NCBI RefSeq assembly: GCF_019400745.1
Contig: NZ_WJIB01000002.1
Coordinates: forward strand, 310,001-374,000
Source of the DNA: Cohnella sp. CFH 77786
Lineage (GTDB): Bacteria > Bacillota > Bacilli > Paenibacillales > Paenibacillaceae
DNA length: 64,000 bases
Direction of reading: 5' to 3'
Position 1 is the stretch's first letter; the number at the start of each line of letters is the position of its first letter. Below, piece after piece: positions 47,369-57,217 of this stretch. The translations under genes were made by a program, and so were the position numbers. The notes beneath the pieces are model-generated. The model worked only from the letters and a program-made list of their open reading frames with translations. It searched no databases and had not been told where the DNA came from.

Positions 47369-48541
47369 ATGAAGGAGATCAAACGTCGGATATATGAGAC
47401 GATTGATGGCATGGAAAGCGTAATTTTGGCCATCAACGATTTTATTCACAGCCATCCCGAGATCGGCAATCAGGAGTTTCAAGCCGTGGAACTGCTGACG
47501 CGCGCGCTCGCGGAGCATCGTTTTGAAGTGGAGCGGAACGTGGCCGGATTGGCGACCGCATTCAAAGCGACTTTTCGCAATGGGGATGGAGGTCCCACGA
47601 TCGGGTTATTATGCGAATACGATGCCCTCGAGGGAATGGGACACGGCTGCGGACACCACATGCAGGCGGCTTCCATCACGGGAGCGGCGATCGCGCTGAC
47701 CCAATGCTTGGGCGATCTCTCCGCGACCATCGAAGTGTACGGGACGCCGGCCGAGGAGACGACGAGCGGAAAGGTGCCGATGGTCCAAGCGGGCGTGTTC
47801 GATCATCTGGACGTGGCGCTCATGATGCACGCGGGCGATCGAACGACCGTGGATGGCAAAACGCTCGCGATGAATAAGTTCGACTTTATCTTCAGAGGAA
47901 AATCAGCCCATGCGGCCATTGCTCCCGACCAAGGCGTCAGCGCGCTGGATGGGGTACTGCTCGCCTATCATGCGCTCGAATATTTGCGAGAACACGTGCG
48001 TTCCGACGTCAAAATCCACGGCGTGATCACAAACGGCGGCGTCGCGCCCAACATAGTGCCCGAATACGCCTCCGCCCAATATTACGTTCGCGCAAACGAC
48101 CGCCAGCATCTGAACACGGTGCTGGAACGGGTCTTTAATGCCGTGCGCGGCGCGGCCATGGCTACCGGTACCACCGTGACGATCGAGGAAAAGAAAGCAA
48201 CCGAAAACAAGATCAACGTCGAACGATTGAACCGGCTTCTGCTGGATAACGCAATAGAGGCGGGGTGCGAGAAAATTTCGCCGCCGAGAACGAGCACGGG
48301 GTCCACGGATTTCGCCAACGTGACGCATCGGGTACCCGGCGCCTGTTTGCGTGTGGCATTCGTTCCGCTGGGAACTTCGAGCCATACCGAGGAGTGGGTG
48401 AGGGCGGGCGTGAGTCCGGAAGGCCATAAGGCGGTTATGCTGGCGGCCAAAGCCATTGCGGGAAGCGCCTTCGACCTGATCGCCGATCCGGAACTGCTGA
48501 AGGAAATCCAAGCGGAATATGCCGTCGCCCATCAGGGGTAA
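47369..48541 (+). CDS. M20 family amidohydrolase/peptidase
   Basis: 390 aa, ATG 47369 after GGAGGGG. M20D-type metallohydrolase: HSHPEIGNQEFQAVELL, first metal-site motif GHGCGHHMQ, catalytic-Glu region TPAEETTSGKV, MMHAGDRTTV, lid domain with FRGKSAHAAIAPDQG, and a final GTSSHTEEW. Relatives hydrolyse N-acyl amino acids, p-aminobenzoyl-glutamate or short peptides. As the last gene of the dpp operon (30 bases after dppF) it would cleave the imported ligand in the cytoplasm. The exact substrate is unknown. Confidence 0.9.
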   Translation: MKEIKRRIYETIDGMESVILAINDFIHSHPEIGNQEFQAVELLTRALAEHRFEVERNVAGLATAFKATFRNGDGGPTIGLLCEYDALEGMGHGCGHHMQAASITGAAIALTQCLGDLSATIEVYGTPAEETTSGKVPMVQAGVFDHLDVALMMHAGDRTTVDGKTLAMNKFDFIFRGKSAHAAIAPDQGVSALDGVLLAYHALEYLREHVRSDVKIHGVITNGGVAPNIVPEYASAQYYVRANDRQHLNTVLERVFNAVRGAAMATGTTVTIEEKKATENKINVERLNRLLLDNAIEAGCEKISPPRTSTGSTDFANVTHRVPGACLRVAFVPLGTSSHTEEWVRAGVSPEGHKAVMLAAKAIAGSAFDLIADPELLKEIQAEYAVAHQG

Positions 48542-48558
48542 CGATCTAACGTAAATGC

Positions 48559-48590
48559 GGACCGAAGAATCAGGATTCTTCGGTCCGGTT
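48559..48590. terminator. Bidirectional terminator after the dpp operon
   Basis: Perfect 12-bp stem GGACCGAAGAAT / ATTCTTCGGTCC with a CAGG loop and a GGTTTCT tail. It overlaps the last codons of the convergent LysR gene. Confidence 0.85.
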
Positions 48591-49490
48591 TCTATACCAT
48601 GTTCTTACATGTTCGACGAATTTGTCCACGGCGTAGAGACCTAGGGAAGATTCCCGGTACAGCATCCAATTGTTTCGAATCACGGCTTGTCCGTTACTGA
48701 ATTCGAGCGGTTGAACGAACAACTCGGTTCGATCTTCGTCCGTTAAGCAAACTTCCGGTACGATGCTGTAACCGACTCCCATCTTGACCCATTTCATCGT
48801 CATATCCAGGTTGTCGACCTGCATGGCGATGAGCGGCGACTCGTTGAACCGTTCGTTCCACCAGCTATCGATCGCTTTTCCCAATAGAGGGTCGGTCTTA
48901 TGTTTCAGCCCGGCGGCATTGGGATCATTGCGATATTGGATGCAGGGAATCGAAGGCAATTCTTCCAACCGAATCGGCTGTTTCGAGACGAGACAGACGC
49001 CTTCGGGCTCCAGAAGGTCTTTTCGGTCGAACCAGCTGTACTCTCCCCGCACGATGCAGACATGGACGTCCTGCATTTGCAGGAGTTGAAAGATGACGGA
49101 GCTTAGACTGGTGAGCATGTTGACCTGTATATTCGGGAATTGCTCGTAAAACGAATGCAAAATCGGGACCATCCGATACATCGCGTAATTGCCGGAAACG
49201 CCGATCCGGATCGTGCTCCGGATATCTTGGTGCTTGAGATTGGTCAACAGATCCTTCGTTTTCCGCAGCTCCAGCAGCATATTCCGGGCGTAAGCAACCA
49301 GATGCTCGCCTTCCGGCGTGAACTTCATCGTTTTGCCGGTCCTCGTGAATATTTTAATGCCGAATTCCGACTCGATCTGATGCAGCCGGTACGTTAAGGT
49401 GGGCTGCGAGAGGAATAGCTGCTCCGCGGCTCTCGACAAGTTTTGCTCTCTATAGACGAAGTCGAGCAGCGACCAATCTTGTTCGTTCAT
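48570..49490 (-). CDS. LysR-family regulator
   Basis: 306 aa. N-terminal winged HTH ([54 protein letters not shown]) and a C-terminal substrate-binding domain ([33 protein letters not shown]). It lies between the dpp/M20 operon and a chemoreceptor gene, divergent from the latter across about 100 bases, so either could be its target. Confidence 0.92.
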   Translation of the reverse strand: MNEQDWSLLDFVYREQNLSRAAEQLFLSQPTLTYRLHQIESEFGIKIFTRTGKTMKFTPEGEHLVAYARNMLLELRKTKDLLTNLKHQDIRSTIRIGVSGNYAMYRMVPILHSFYEQFPNIQVNMLTSLSSVIFQLLQMQDVHVCIVRGEYSWFDRKDLLEPEGVCLVSKQPIRLEELPSIPCIQYRNDPNAAGLKHKTDPLLGKAIDSWWNERFNESPLIAMQVDNLDMTMKWVKMGVGYSIVPEVCLTDEDRTELFVQPLEFSNGQAVIRNNWMLYRESSLGLYAVDKFVEHVRTWYRNRTEES

Positions 49491-49589
49491 GCCGGGTCCC
49501 CCTTAGACATCAGCTATTTTCCGATAGTTAGTGTATACGTTAGGCAGATTATTAATCATTGTCAAGCGCGAGGGAGGATGGAGATCGCG

Positions 49590-51299
49590 ATGATGAAAAA
49601 TTTGACGATTCAGCGAAAACTGGCGGCCCTGAATGCGTTGTCCGTCGGTTTCATCGTCTTGATCGGCTTGGTGGGCTATCGGAACGTGCAGGTTCTTCAG
49701 TCCAATTCGGAACGCTTATACGAGGAAGCGGTACTCCCCCTCGAGTGGATCTACGAGATTCGCGACATGACGTTCGAAATCCAGGCAGACGTGTTCGAAA
49801 CGATGATCGCGAAGGAGCCGGACCGGATCGCGGAATTGGAAGCGCGGGTGAACGGTCGGCTGGGGGAAACGTCCAAACGGTTGAATCTATTGAAGACCGT
49901 GCCGCTGAGCGAATTCGACCGCGATCGGCTGGAGCGGTACAACAAGCTCCGGATCGAATATTTGAAAAGCCAGAACGAAATCTCGTATTTGACCCATCAG
50001 AGGCAAAGCGAGCAAGCCTATCGGCAATACGCCGCGGAAACCGGCCCGATTCAGGCGCAAATGAACGGGTTGATGATGGCGATAGCCGACCATATGGCGG
50101 AAGTCGCCAGCGATATCAAAGCATCCAATGCAGAAACGAGCGCCTTCGCCGTCCAGCTCAGCGTATGCTTGCTGCTGCTGTCCGCCTTGGTATCCGGATT
50201 TGCCGCCGCGCTCCTCGGCAAAACGATTACGAGCCCCCTTGAAGACATCGGACGGCTGATGGAGAAGGCGGCAGAAGGCCGTTTGAACGTCTCCGGCGCA
50301 TACCGGTCCAAGGATGAAATCGGCGCGATGTTCCGGTCATTTCATGTCATGATCGCTTCGCTGCGCTCCCTCGTATCCCAAATCGACCATTGCTCCAAGT
50401 CGCTTTCCCAAACCGCCGACCAGACGGTTGTGTTCGCCGACCAGACTTCGAAGGCTTCGGAGGTCATCGCTTCCGCTTCCGCCCGGTTAACGTCCGGGTT
50501 GGACAACCAGGTGAGCAGCGTGGCCAGGATGACGAATGAACTGGAGAGAGTGGATGCCCACATTCAACAGATCGACGAGCAGATGAGGTTGATGGCGGAT
50601 CGCACGGAAAAGGCTTCTCAGGCTTCGGCGGCGGGAGTCGATCATGTGTTTCAACTGTACGGCCGAATCGAAGGGCTATGCCGTACAAACGAACAGACGC
50701 AGCGCCTGTTCTCTTTACTGGTCGAACAATCCGGAAAAATCGGCATGATCACCAAGATGATGAAAGAAGCTTCTTACCAAACGAATCTGCTCGCGCTGAA
50801 CGCTTCCATCGAAGCCGCCCGCGCAGGAGAAGCCGGCCGGGGTTTCTCTGTTGTTGCCGCGCGCATTCGCGATCTGGCCGATCAATCGACGGCTTCCTCC
50901 AAGCTGATCGCCGAGATCGCGCTGCAAATCGCCGAACGTACCTCCGATGCCCGGAAATCGATCGCGGAAGGGACGGAGAGCGCCAAAGAAGGCATGAAGC
51001 TTGCAACCGCTGCCCAAAGCGAATTTCAAACGATCGAGTTCACGATAGACCAATTCAGGAAGAGCGCGTTGTCCGTCACGGCCGCCGTCAGCGAAATCGC
51101 CGGGAGAAGCCAAGAGATCGTGAAAGGGATGGAGGAGGTAAAGGCCGTCACGCTAACCGCCGCGGCGACGAGTGAGGAAACGACGGCTGCCAGTCAGCAG
51201 CAGCAGGCGGCACTGCAGGAAATGGCCGCCGCATCGAAATCCTTGTTCGAGCTGTCGGATGAATTAAGAGAACGTTGCACGTCGTTCTCGTTGGTTTGA
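49590..51299 (+). CDS. Methyl-accepting chemotaxis protein with four-helix-bundle sensor
   Basis: 569 aa from ATG 49590, with GGAG seven bases upstream. ATG 49578 is too close to its GGAGG. Membrane segment at about 11-30, an extracytoplasmic four-helix-bundle-type domain (about 31-185, rich in Glu/Arg helices), a second membrane segment at about 186-207, and a HAMP domain. The signalling hairpin has its tip near residue 395 ([20 protein letters not shown]). It would direct swimming by an extracellular ligand. Its place between a peptide importer and glutamate dehydrogenase suggests peptides or amino acids (inference). Confidence 0.92.
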   Translation: MMKNLTIQRKLAALNALSVGFIVLIGLVGYRNVQVLQSNSERLYEEAVLPLEWIYEIRDMTFEIQADVFETMIAKEPDRIAELEARVNGRLGETSKRLNLLKTVPLSEFDRDRLERYNKLRIEYLKSQNEISYLTHQRQSEQAYRQYAAETGPIQAQMNGLMMAIADHMAEVASDIKASNAETSAFAVQLSVCLLLLSALVSGFAAALLGKTITSPLEDIGRLMEKAAEGRLNVSGAYRSKDEIGAMFRSFHVMIASLRSLVSQIDHCSKSLSQTADQTVVFADQTSKASEVIASASARLTSGLDNQVSSVARMTNELERVDAHIQQIDEQMRLMADRTEKASQASAAGVDHVFQLYGRIEGLCRTNEQTQRLFSLLVEQSGKIGMITKMMKEASYQTNLLALNASIEAARAGEAGRGFSVVAARIRDLADQSTASSKLIAEIALQIAERTSDARKSIAEGTESAKEGMKLATAAQSEFQTIEFTIDQFRKSALSVTAAVSEIAGRSQEIVKGMEEVKAVTLTAAATSEETTAASQQQQAALQEMAAASKSLFELSDELRERCTSFSLV

Positions 51300-51330
51300 A
51301 ATTTTGAAACCATAGCTTCGAATCCTTCGA

Positions 51331-51360
51331 TTGTACCCTTCGCGCCACAATCGCTATAGT
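51331..51360 (+). promoter_or_regulatory. Promoter candidate for the glutamate dehydrogenase gene
   Basis: TTGTAC, an 18-base spacer and TATAGT (5/6 to the -10 consensus), 42 bases before the ATG at 51403. The weak -35 suggests an activated promoter. Confidence 0.4.
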
Positions 51361-51402
51361 TAAACACGGAAAAATGAATGCCGGTGCAGGGGGAGTCATT
51401 TC

Positions 51403-52674
51403 ATGACGATTACCGTACAAAACGGACAGGCGAAAGCGGAACAAGAGGACGAGCTCGGCGACACGCAGGCGGTTATAGCGGCCGCAATGGATCGACTGGG
51501 CTTCGATTCCGGAGTATTCGAGATCCTGAAAGAACCGATGAGAAGCTTGAAGGTTCGGATTCCGGTCCGCATGGATGACGGGAATGTTCGGGTGTTTACC
51601 GGATACCGCATTCAGCATACCGCGTTAGGACCGACGAAAGGAGGAATCCGGTTTCATCCTTCCGTATCCGAAGACGAAGTGAAGGCGCTTTCGATCTGGA
51701 TGAGTCTGAAATGCAGCATTCTGGGTCTACCGTTCGGCGGGAGCAAAGGAGGCATTGCTTGCGATCCGAGGGCCTTGTCTCCCAGGGAATTGGAATCGTT
51801 GTCCCGAGGCTATGTGAGGGCGATCAGCCAAATGGCCGGTCCCGCGAAGGACATTCCCGCGCCGGACGTCTATACGAATCCGCAAATCATGGCCTGGATG
51901 TATGACGAGTACAATCGCATCCGCGAAAGCCATACGCCTGGGTTTATTACCGGCAAGCCCCGCATCTTGGGCGGCTCGAACGGAAGGGAGTCGGCAACCG
52001 GACGCGGCGTTGTGATCGCCGCTCGTGAAATCGCCGCTTACCTGAATCGCGATTTGCTGGATCTACGGGTGATCATTCACGGTTTTGGCAACGTTGGGGG
52101 AGAGGTCGCGAAGTTATTGCATGCGAGAGGCGTCAAGGTGGTAGGCGTTGGCGATTTGTTCGGCGGAATCTACGATCCCCGCGGATTGCCCGTGACCGAG
52201 CTTCTGGAGAAGCGCGATGCGTTCGGCAACGTGACCGATCGATTTCGGGCAAATCTCACGAATCGGGAAATTTTGGAGCAGGAATGCGACATGTTGATTC
52301 CCGCATCGATCGAACATCAAATCACGAGCGAAAACGCTCATCGAATCCGGGCCTCCATCATCGTAGAGGCGGCGAACGGGCCGACGACCTTGGAGGCGAC
52401 CCGGATGTTGACCGACCGCGGCGTTGTCATCGTACCGGATATCGTAGCCAATGCCGGCGGCGTAACGGCGTCCTATTTCGAATGGGTGCAGAACAACCAA
52501 GGGTTGTACTGGACGGAAGAGGAAGTAAACGCGCGATTGGAAACGCGGATGGTCGAATCCCTGCATGCGGTTTTCCGCATGGCGCAAAAACATGGCGTAC
52601 ACATGCGGATGGCCGCCTACATGGTGGGAATCGAGAATTTGGCTCACGCCGTCAAGCTGCGGGGCTGGGCATGA
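51403..52674 (+). CDS. NAD(P)-dependent glutamate dehydrogenase (RocG/GudB type)
   Basis: 423 aa, ATG 51403 after CAGGGGGA. Catalytic domain: [30 protein letters not shown] with the active-site Lys, [20 protein letters not shown]. Rossmann domain: [40 protein letters not shown] and [16 protein letters not shown]. It converts glutamate to 2-oxoglutarate and ammonium. The gene is 20 bases upstream of a CapA-like gene, and the pair sits between the peptide importer and pckA, consistent with catabolic use of glutamate as a carbon source. Confidence 0.95.
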   Translation: MTITVQNGQAKAEQEDELGDTQAVIAAAMDRLGFDSGVFEILKEPMRSLKVRIPVRMDDGNVRVFTGYRIQHTALGPTKGGIRFHPSVSEDEVKALSIWMSLKCSILGLPFGGSKGGIACDPRALSPRELESLSRGYVRAISQMAGPAKDIPAPDVYTNPQIMAWMYDEYNRIRESHTPGFITGKPRILGGSNGRESATGRGVVIAAREIAAYLNRDLLDLRVIIHGFGNVGGEVAKLLHARGVKVVGVGDLFGGIYDPRGLPVTELLEKRDAFGNVTDRFRANLTNREILEQECDMLIPASIEHQITSENAHRIRASIIVEAANGPTTLEATRMLTDRGVVIVPDIVANAGGVTASYFEWVQNNQGLYWTEEEVNARLETRMVESLHAVFRMAQKHGVHMRMAAYMVGIENLAHAVKLRGWA

Positions 52675-52694
52675 CCTGATTTGGAGGTGCGACG

Positions 52695-53993
52695 ATGGAT
52701 CAAGAGATCAGCTTTATCGCGAGCGGCGATAGCTTCATTACCCGGAGGCTGCCGTCGTTCCAAACGAGTTCCTTTCAACGGATCGCGAAGCTGTTTCATA
52801 ACGCGGACGTCCGTTTCACCAATTTGGAAACGACGCTTCACCATTATGATTGCGTTCCTTCGGCGCTGAGCGGCGGAACTTGGGCGGTCAGCCCTCCCGA
52901 GGTGCTGGAGGACCTGAAGGCCTACGGAATCAACGCGATCTCATGGGCGAATAACCATACGATGGACTATTTATACGAGGGATTGGCCGCAACGGAATCT
53001 CATTTGAATCGATACGGCTTTATTCACGCGGGAGCCGGCCGCAATCTGGCCGAAGCGAGCGAAGTGCGATATTTGGAAACTCCCTCCGGAAGAGTGGGTC
53101 TGATTGCGGCTACCTCCACCTTTCACGAGTTCCAAATGGCTGGCGAACAGCGCTCCGACATGATCGGCAGACCGGGCATCCATCCGTTGCGTTATATTTC
53201 CACCTACGGCGTACCGGAAGACAAGCTCGAGACGCTAAAGGAGATCGCGCGGTCGGTACACCTGAACGCGAAACGAAACAAGTCCATCCAGAACGGTTAT
53301 TTGAAAGACGAGGAGATCGGAGTTTTCGCTTTCGGAACGTATCGTTTTAAGGCGGATGAAACGGCTGGGGTCTCGACGTCCCCCCATGAAACGGATATGA
53401 AGCGGATTCGAAGAAGGATCGCCGAAGCCAAACGGCAAGCCGATTATGTCCTGGTCAGCATTCACACACACGAGATGAACGGGGACCGTATGGAAGAACC
53501 GGCCGAGTTTATCCGAACGTTCGCCCGCGCATGCATCGACGAAGGAGCGCATGCCGTTATCGGCCACGGACCGCATGTGCTGCGGGGAATCGAAATTTAC
53601 CGCAAACGTCCGATTTTCTACAGCCTGGGCAATTTCATTTTTCATAACGAAACGCTTCCGCGTTTGCCGGCGGAGAGTTATGACAAGTACGGACTCGGTC
53701 CGGAGCACACGGTCGCCGATGTGTTCGATTGCCGCAGCGCAAACGGGACCCGCGGTTATGCGGCCAATCCCCAGATCTGGAGATCGGTTCTGCCGTATTG
53801 GAAAATGCGAAACGGCGAACTGACGGAGCTTACGTTGTTTCCGATCGAATTGGGTTTCGGCTTGCCTCGTCCGCAGCGCGGCTGGCCGGAATTGTCTTCC
53901 GATCGGGAGATTTTGCTTGCGTTGAGGGAACTGTCTTCGCCATTCGGAACCCAGATAGAAATCGATGGAATCGCAGGCCGCGTGGTACTGTAA
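52695..53993 (+). CDS. CapA/PgsA-family metallophosphatase-like protein without signal peptide
   Basis: 432 aa, ATG 52695 after TTTGGAGG. CapA (poly-gamma-glutamate synthesis) fold of the calcineurin-like type: ISFIASGDSFITRR, FTNLETTLH, WANNHTMDYLYEGL, a Ser/Thr loop GLIAATSTFHEF, VSIHTHE, VIGHGPHVLRGIE and FYSLGNFIFHNE. The Asp, Asn and His metal-ligand positions are present. Usual CapA/PgsA proteins start with a membrane anchor. This one has none and would be cytoplasmic. It is in one operon with glutamate dehydrogenase, so a role on a gamma-glutamyl or similar compound is a guess. Confidence 0.85.
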   Translation: MDQEISFIASGDSFITRRLPSFQTSSFQRIAKLFHNADVRFTNLETTLHHYDCVPSALSGGTWAVSPPEVLEDLKAYGINAISWANNHTMDYLYEGLAATESHLNRYGFIHAGAGRNLAEASEVRYLETPSGRVGLIAATSTFHEFQMAGEQRSDMIGRPGIHPLRYISTYGVPEDKLETLKEIARSVHLNAKRNKSIQNGYLKDEEIGVFAFGTYRFKADETAGVSTSPHETDMKRIRRRIAEAKRQADYVLVSIHTHEMNGDRMEEPAEFIRTFARACIDEGAHAVIGHGPHVLRGIEIYRKRPIFYSLGNFIFHNETLPRLPAESYDKYGLGPEHTVADVFDCRSANGTRGYAANPQIWRSVLPYWKMRNGELTELTLFPIELGFGLPRPQRGWPELSSDREILLALRELSSPFGTQIEIDGIAGRVVL

Positions 53994-54027
53994 AATCATA
54001 TCTATAAATGAGTATTAAATGTTTTAA

Positions 54028-54038
54028 TGTGACACATA
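54028..54038 (+). promoter_or_regulatory. CcpN-like operator upstream of pckA
   Basis: TGTGACACATA matches the B. subtilis CcpN consensus TRTGHYATAYW at 10 of 11 positions. It lies about 90 bases before the pckA ATG in a very AT-rich intergenic stretch. A weaker 8/11 match lies near 54091. Confidence 0.5.
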
Positions 54039-54129
54039 TAATATTTCTATTGGAACTAAATGACGCACTAATATAAAATAATAAATGTAAATGACTCATA
54101 TATGGATTAATAAGAGGGGTGTTCAGCAC

Positions 54130-55677
54130 ATGAGTGTCCAAGAGGAACGGCTTTCCAGAATCGCAAATGATAATTTGCCCGTGAACGAACTGATCCGAAT
54201 GGCGTTGGCGAGAGAAGAAGGCGAGCTGGCGTCTACGGGAGCGCTCCAAGTGTATACAGGCAAGTATACCGGCCGTTCTCCCAAGGACAAATTTATCGTG
54301 AAAGACGCGGAGACGGAGCATCTTGTGGACTGGGGTCCAGCCAATCAACCGTTGTCTCCGGCCTCCTTCGACCGGCTGTACGATAAGGCGATCCGGTATA
54401 TGTCGGACAAGGAACTGTTTATTTTCGACGGTTATGCGGGCGCCGACGAAGCGTATCGGATCCCGATCCGGGTCGTCAATGAATACGCTTGGCACAATTT
54501 GTTCGCCCGGCAGCTGTTTATCCGCCCCGTCGCGGGCGAACGGCCGCCCAGCCCGGCATTCACGGTGATCGCGCTTCCCGGTTTGAAGGCGGATCCGGCG
54601 GTGGACGGCACGAGGTCGGAAACATTCATCTGCATTTCCTTTACCCGGAAGATCGTGCTGATCGGCGGAACCGAGTATGCCGGAGAAATCAAAAAATCGA
54701 TTTTCACGGTGCTTAATTACTTGCTGCCTAAGCAAGGGGTTTTCCCCATGCATTGTTCGGCCAACGTGGGCGAGCGCGGCGACGTGGCGCTGTTCTTCGG
54801 CTTGTCCGGCACGGGGAAAACGACGCTGTCCGCCGATCCCCATCGCCGGTTAATCGGAGACGACGAGCATGGTTGGACGGATCAGGGGGTCTTTAATTTC
54901 GAGGGCGGCTGCTACGCCAAGTGCGCCAATCTGTCCGAAGAAAAAGAACCGCAAATCTGGGGTGCCATCCGATTCGGAACGGTATTGGAAAACGTCGTGC
55001 TGGATGGGGTAACGGGTTCCCCCGATTTCCATGACTTGAGCCGGACGGAAAACACACGGGCCGCGTACCCGCTCGATATGATCCCCGGCGCGCTTAACCC
55101 CGGCAAAGCCGGGCATCCCAACGTCATCATCTTTCTGACGGCAGATGCGTTCGGCGTGCTGCCCCCGATCTCCAAACTCACAAAAGCGCAAGCCATGTAT
55201 CACTTTTTGTTAGGGTATACGTCCAAGCTCGCCGGCACAGAGAGGGGCGTGACAGAACCGGAGGCGACGTTCTCCTCGTGTTTCGGTTCGCCGTTCCTTC
55301 CCCTTCCCCCCACCGTCTACGCGAGAATGCTCGGAGAAAAAATCGAGGCCCATCAAACCAAAGTATACTTGCTCAACACCGGTTGGACCGGGGGTCCCTA
55401 CGGCGTAGGCAAGAGGATGGATCTATCTTACACGCGGGCCATGGTGGCCGCCGTGCTGGACGGATCGATCGAACAAACGGATTTCGCCGTCGATCCGATC
55501 TTCGGGTTGCAATGCCCGGCCAGCCTTGCCGGCGTTCCCGGACAACTGCTCCAACCGCGCGACGCCTGGCCGGACAAGGCGGCTTACGAGAAAGCGGCGT
55601 ATGAGCTCGCCGAGCGGTTCGCGAGCCAATTCAAGAGGTTTGAAGGTTGTGGAGAATTAGGAGTCGCAAATATCTGA
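54130..55677 (+). CDS. pckA: Phosphoenolpyruvate carboxykinase (ATP)
   Basis: 515 aa from ATG 54130, after AGAGGGGTG. The longer frame from 54091 lacks a site. Hallmarks: [26 protein letters not shown], the kinase P-loop [34 protein letters not shown] and [15 protein letters not shown]. It turns oxaloacetate and ATP into phosphoenolpyruvate, the first step from the TCA cycle back to sugars. gapB follows after 53 bases without a terminator, so the two probably share a transcript. Confidence 0.96.
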   Translation: MSVQEERLSRIANDNLPVNELIRMALAREEGELASTGALQVYTGKYTGRSPKDKFIVKDAETEHLVDWGPANQPLSPASFDRLYDKAIRYMSDKELFIFDGYAGADEAYRIPIRVVNEYAWHNLFARQLFIRPVAGERPPSPAFTVIALPGLKADPAVDGTRSETFICISFTRKIVLIGGTEYAGEIKKSIFTVLNYLLPKQGVFPMHCSANVGERGDVALFFGLSGTGKTTLSADPHRRLIGDDEHGWTDQGVFNFEGGCYAKCANLSEEKEPQIWGAIRFGTVLENVVLDGVTGSPDFHDLSRTENTRAAYPLDMIPGALNPGKAGHPNVIIFLTADAFGVLPPISKLTKAQAMYHFLLGYTSKLAGTERGVTEPEATFSSCFGSPFLPLPPTVYARMLGEKIEAHQTKVYLLNTGWTGGPYGVGKRMDLSYTRAMVAAVLDGSIEQTDFAVDPIFGLQCPASLAGVPGQLLQPRDAWPDKAAYEKAAYELAERFASQFKRFEGCGELGVANI

Positions 55678-55730
55678 CACTTGTCCATGAATAAAATGAA
55701 CGCCTAACAGAATTGGAAGGAGGATGCGAC

Positions 55731-56777
55731 ATGCGGATCGCTGTAAACGGAATGGGCCGAATCGGGCGATTGTGCATCCGCATTGCCTTATCGCGGAACG
55801 CTCCGGGTTTCGAAATCGGCGTCCTCAACAGCACCAGCCCGACGTCGGTATTGGCCCATTTGCTGGCTTACGACACCGTGCACGGCAAATGGGACGCGGA
55901 CATCCGAAGCGAACCGGATCGGCTGATCGTGAGCGGACACGAAATCCCCGTGATTTCGGAACGGGATCCGGCGCAGCTGCCGTGGCAATCGTTCGGCATC
56001 GATCTGGTCATCGACGCGACGGGGAAATTCAGGGATCGGGTTTCTTTGGAAAAACATCTGAAAGCCGGAGCGGGCAAGGTGCTGCTGACCGCGCCGGGCA
56101 AAGACCTGGACGCGACGATCGTCCTGGGCGTGAATGAGGAGCGGTACGATCCGAAACGGCACCGCCTCGTATCGGCCGCTTCGTGTACGACCAACTGCCT
56201 GGCTCCGGTACTGAAGATTCTGGATGGAGCCTTCGGAGTGAAACGAGGATGGTTGACCTCCATTCATGCCTACACCAACGATCAGAACCATATGGATAAC
56301 CCGCACAAAGATTTGCGGAGAGCCCGAGCCTGCACCCAGTCGATCATTCCGACCACGACCGGCGTCTCTAAAGCGCTAGTCGACGTGCTTCCCCGGCTTG
56401 CGCCGCATCTGAAGGGGGTCTCCGTGCGCGTTCCCACCCCGGATGTTTCGCTGTTGGATTTGCTGGTCTTTCTCAATCGGTCCGTAGAACCGGCAGACGT
56501 GGCGAACGCGTTTCAGGCTGCGATCGCGGAGGGGATGGGCGCTTACGTGGCGTACAATGAGCTGCCGCTCGTATCATCAGACTACATCGGGAGCGACAAG
56601 TCCGCCGTTATCGATGGGCTCAGCATCATGACGGACGGGGATTCGCTCAAGCTGATGGCTTGGTATGACAATGAATGGGGGTATGCGAGTCGGCTGATCG
56701 ACCTGGCAGCTTATATGTCACAAGCCGAGTTCCAAATACGGAAAGGGGGAGATACATGTCTCGTTCCAACGGTTTAG
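55731..56777 (+). CDS. gapB: Glyceraldehyde-3-phosphate dehydrogenase, gluconeogenic GapB type
   Basis: 348 aa from ATG 55731, after AAGGAGG. Rossmann start IAVNGMGRIGRLCIRIAL, catalytic Cys in SAASCTTNCLAPVLK, SIHAYTNDQNHMDNPHKD, ARACTQSIIPTTTG and WYDNEWGYASRL. At the end of the second strand the residue that is Asp in NAD-using GapA is replaced (GVLNSTSPTSVL), as in NADP-preferring GapB. Together with pckA next door this marks the gluconeogenic enzyme. Its last codons overlap the small SR1P-like gene. Confidence 0.94.
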   Translation: MRIAVNGMGRIGRLCIRIALSRNAPGFEIGVLNSTSPTSVLAHLLAYDTVHGKWDADIRSEPDRLIVSGHEIPVISERDPAQLPWQSFGIDLVIDATGKFRDRVSLEKHLKAGAGKVLLTAPGKDLDATIVLGVNEERYDPKRHRLVSAASCTTNCLAPVLKILDGAFGVKRGWLTSIHAYTNDQNHMDNPHKDLRRARACTQSIIPTTTGVSKALVDVLPRLAPHLKGVSVRVPTPDVSLLDLLVFLNRSVEPADVANAFQAAIAEGMGAYVAYNELPLVSSDYIGSDKSAVIDGLSIMTDGDSLKLMAWYDNEWGYASRLIDLAAYMSQAEFQIRKGGDTCLVPTV

Positions 56778-56932
56778 CGCCGACCCCATCCGGGAAGCCG
56801 GAATTGGGGGCGTTGATCTGCAGGGTTTGCAACGAAGTCGTGGCTACCCTCCCCACGAACGGCGTCAAAAAAATTTACGGCGTGTGCGGCAAGAAGGCAT
56901 GTATGGAATCCACGATTCGGAGCGGAGGATGA
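56756..56932 (+). CDS. Small SR1P-like (GapA-binding peptide) protein
   Basis: 58 aa, ATG 56756 after GAAAGGGGGAGAT, overlapping the end of gapB by 22 bases. Residues 18-45 (GALICRVCNEVVATLP, then KKIYGVC) follow the pattern of B. subtilis SR1P (MGTIVCQDCNEAI..., then TTLYGTC), a short peptide made from the SR1 RNA that binds GapA and modulates RNA turnover. Four Cys (22, 25, 44, 49) could bind zinc. The N-terminal 15 residues are an extension. In B. subtilis SR1 is itself under CcpN. Here the gene rides on the gapB transcript. Confidence 0.8.
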   Translation: MSRSNGLAPTPSGKPELGALICRVCNEVVATLPTNGVKKIYGVCGKKACMESTIRSGG

Positions 56933-57012
56933 ACGGACGGTTGACGAAGCGGCGGTGGATACGCCGGCCGTCCAAAACGGGCACTCCAAAATGTTGAACT
57001 TCAATTGCAGGT

Positions 57013-57065
57013 AAGCATAAAAGCTGCCCCCATCTTGGAATGAGAGGGGGGCAGCTTTTATGCTT
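57013..57065. terminator. Strong terminator after pckA-gapB-SR1P
   Basis: Perfect 19-bp stem AAGCATAAAAGCTGCCCCC / GGGGGCAGCTTTTATGCTT with a 15-base loop. It ends the gluconeogenic operon. A smaller GGACGG/CCGTCC hairpin lies before it at 56936-56974. Confidence 0.9.
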
Positions 57066-57217
57066 ATATATGAACAATTTGCGAAAAACGGTAGGAAAGC
57101 CTGCCGTGGATACAAGCTCCCGCTTCAAGCGAGAGTTAAGCGGGAGTTATGGAAGCCTTCTTTTATTCCGTGAAGAGTGCTATAATCGGCGAAAATAGAG
57201 ATAGGGGAGAGAACATC

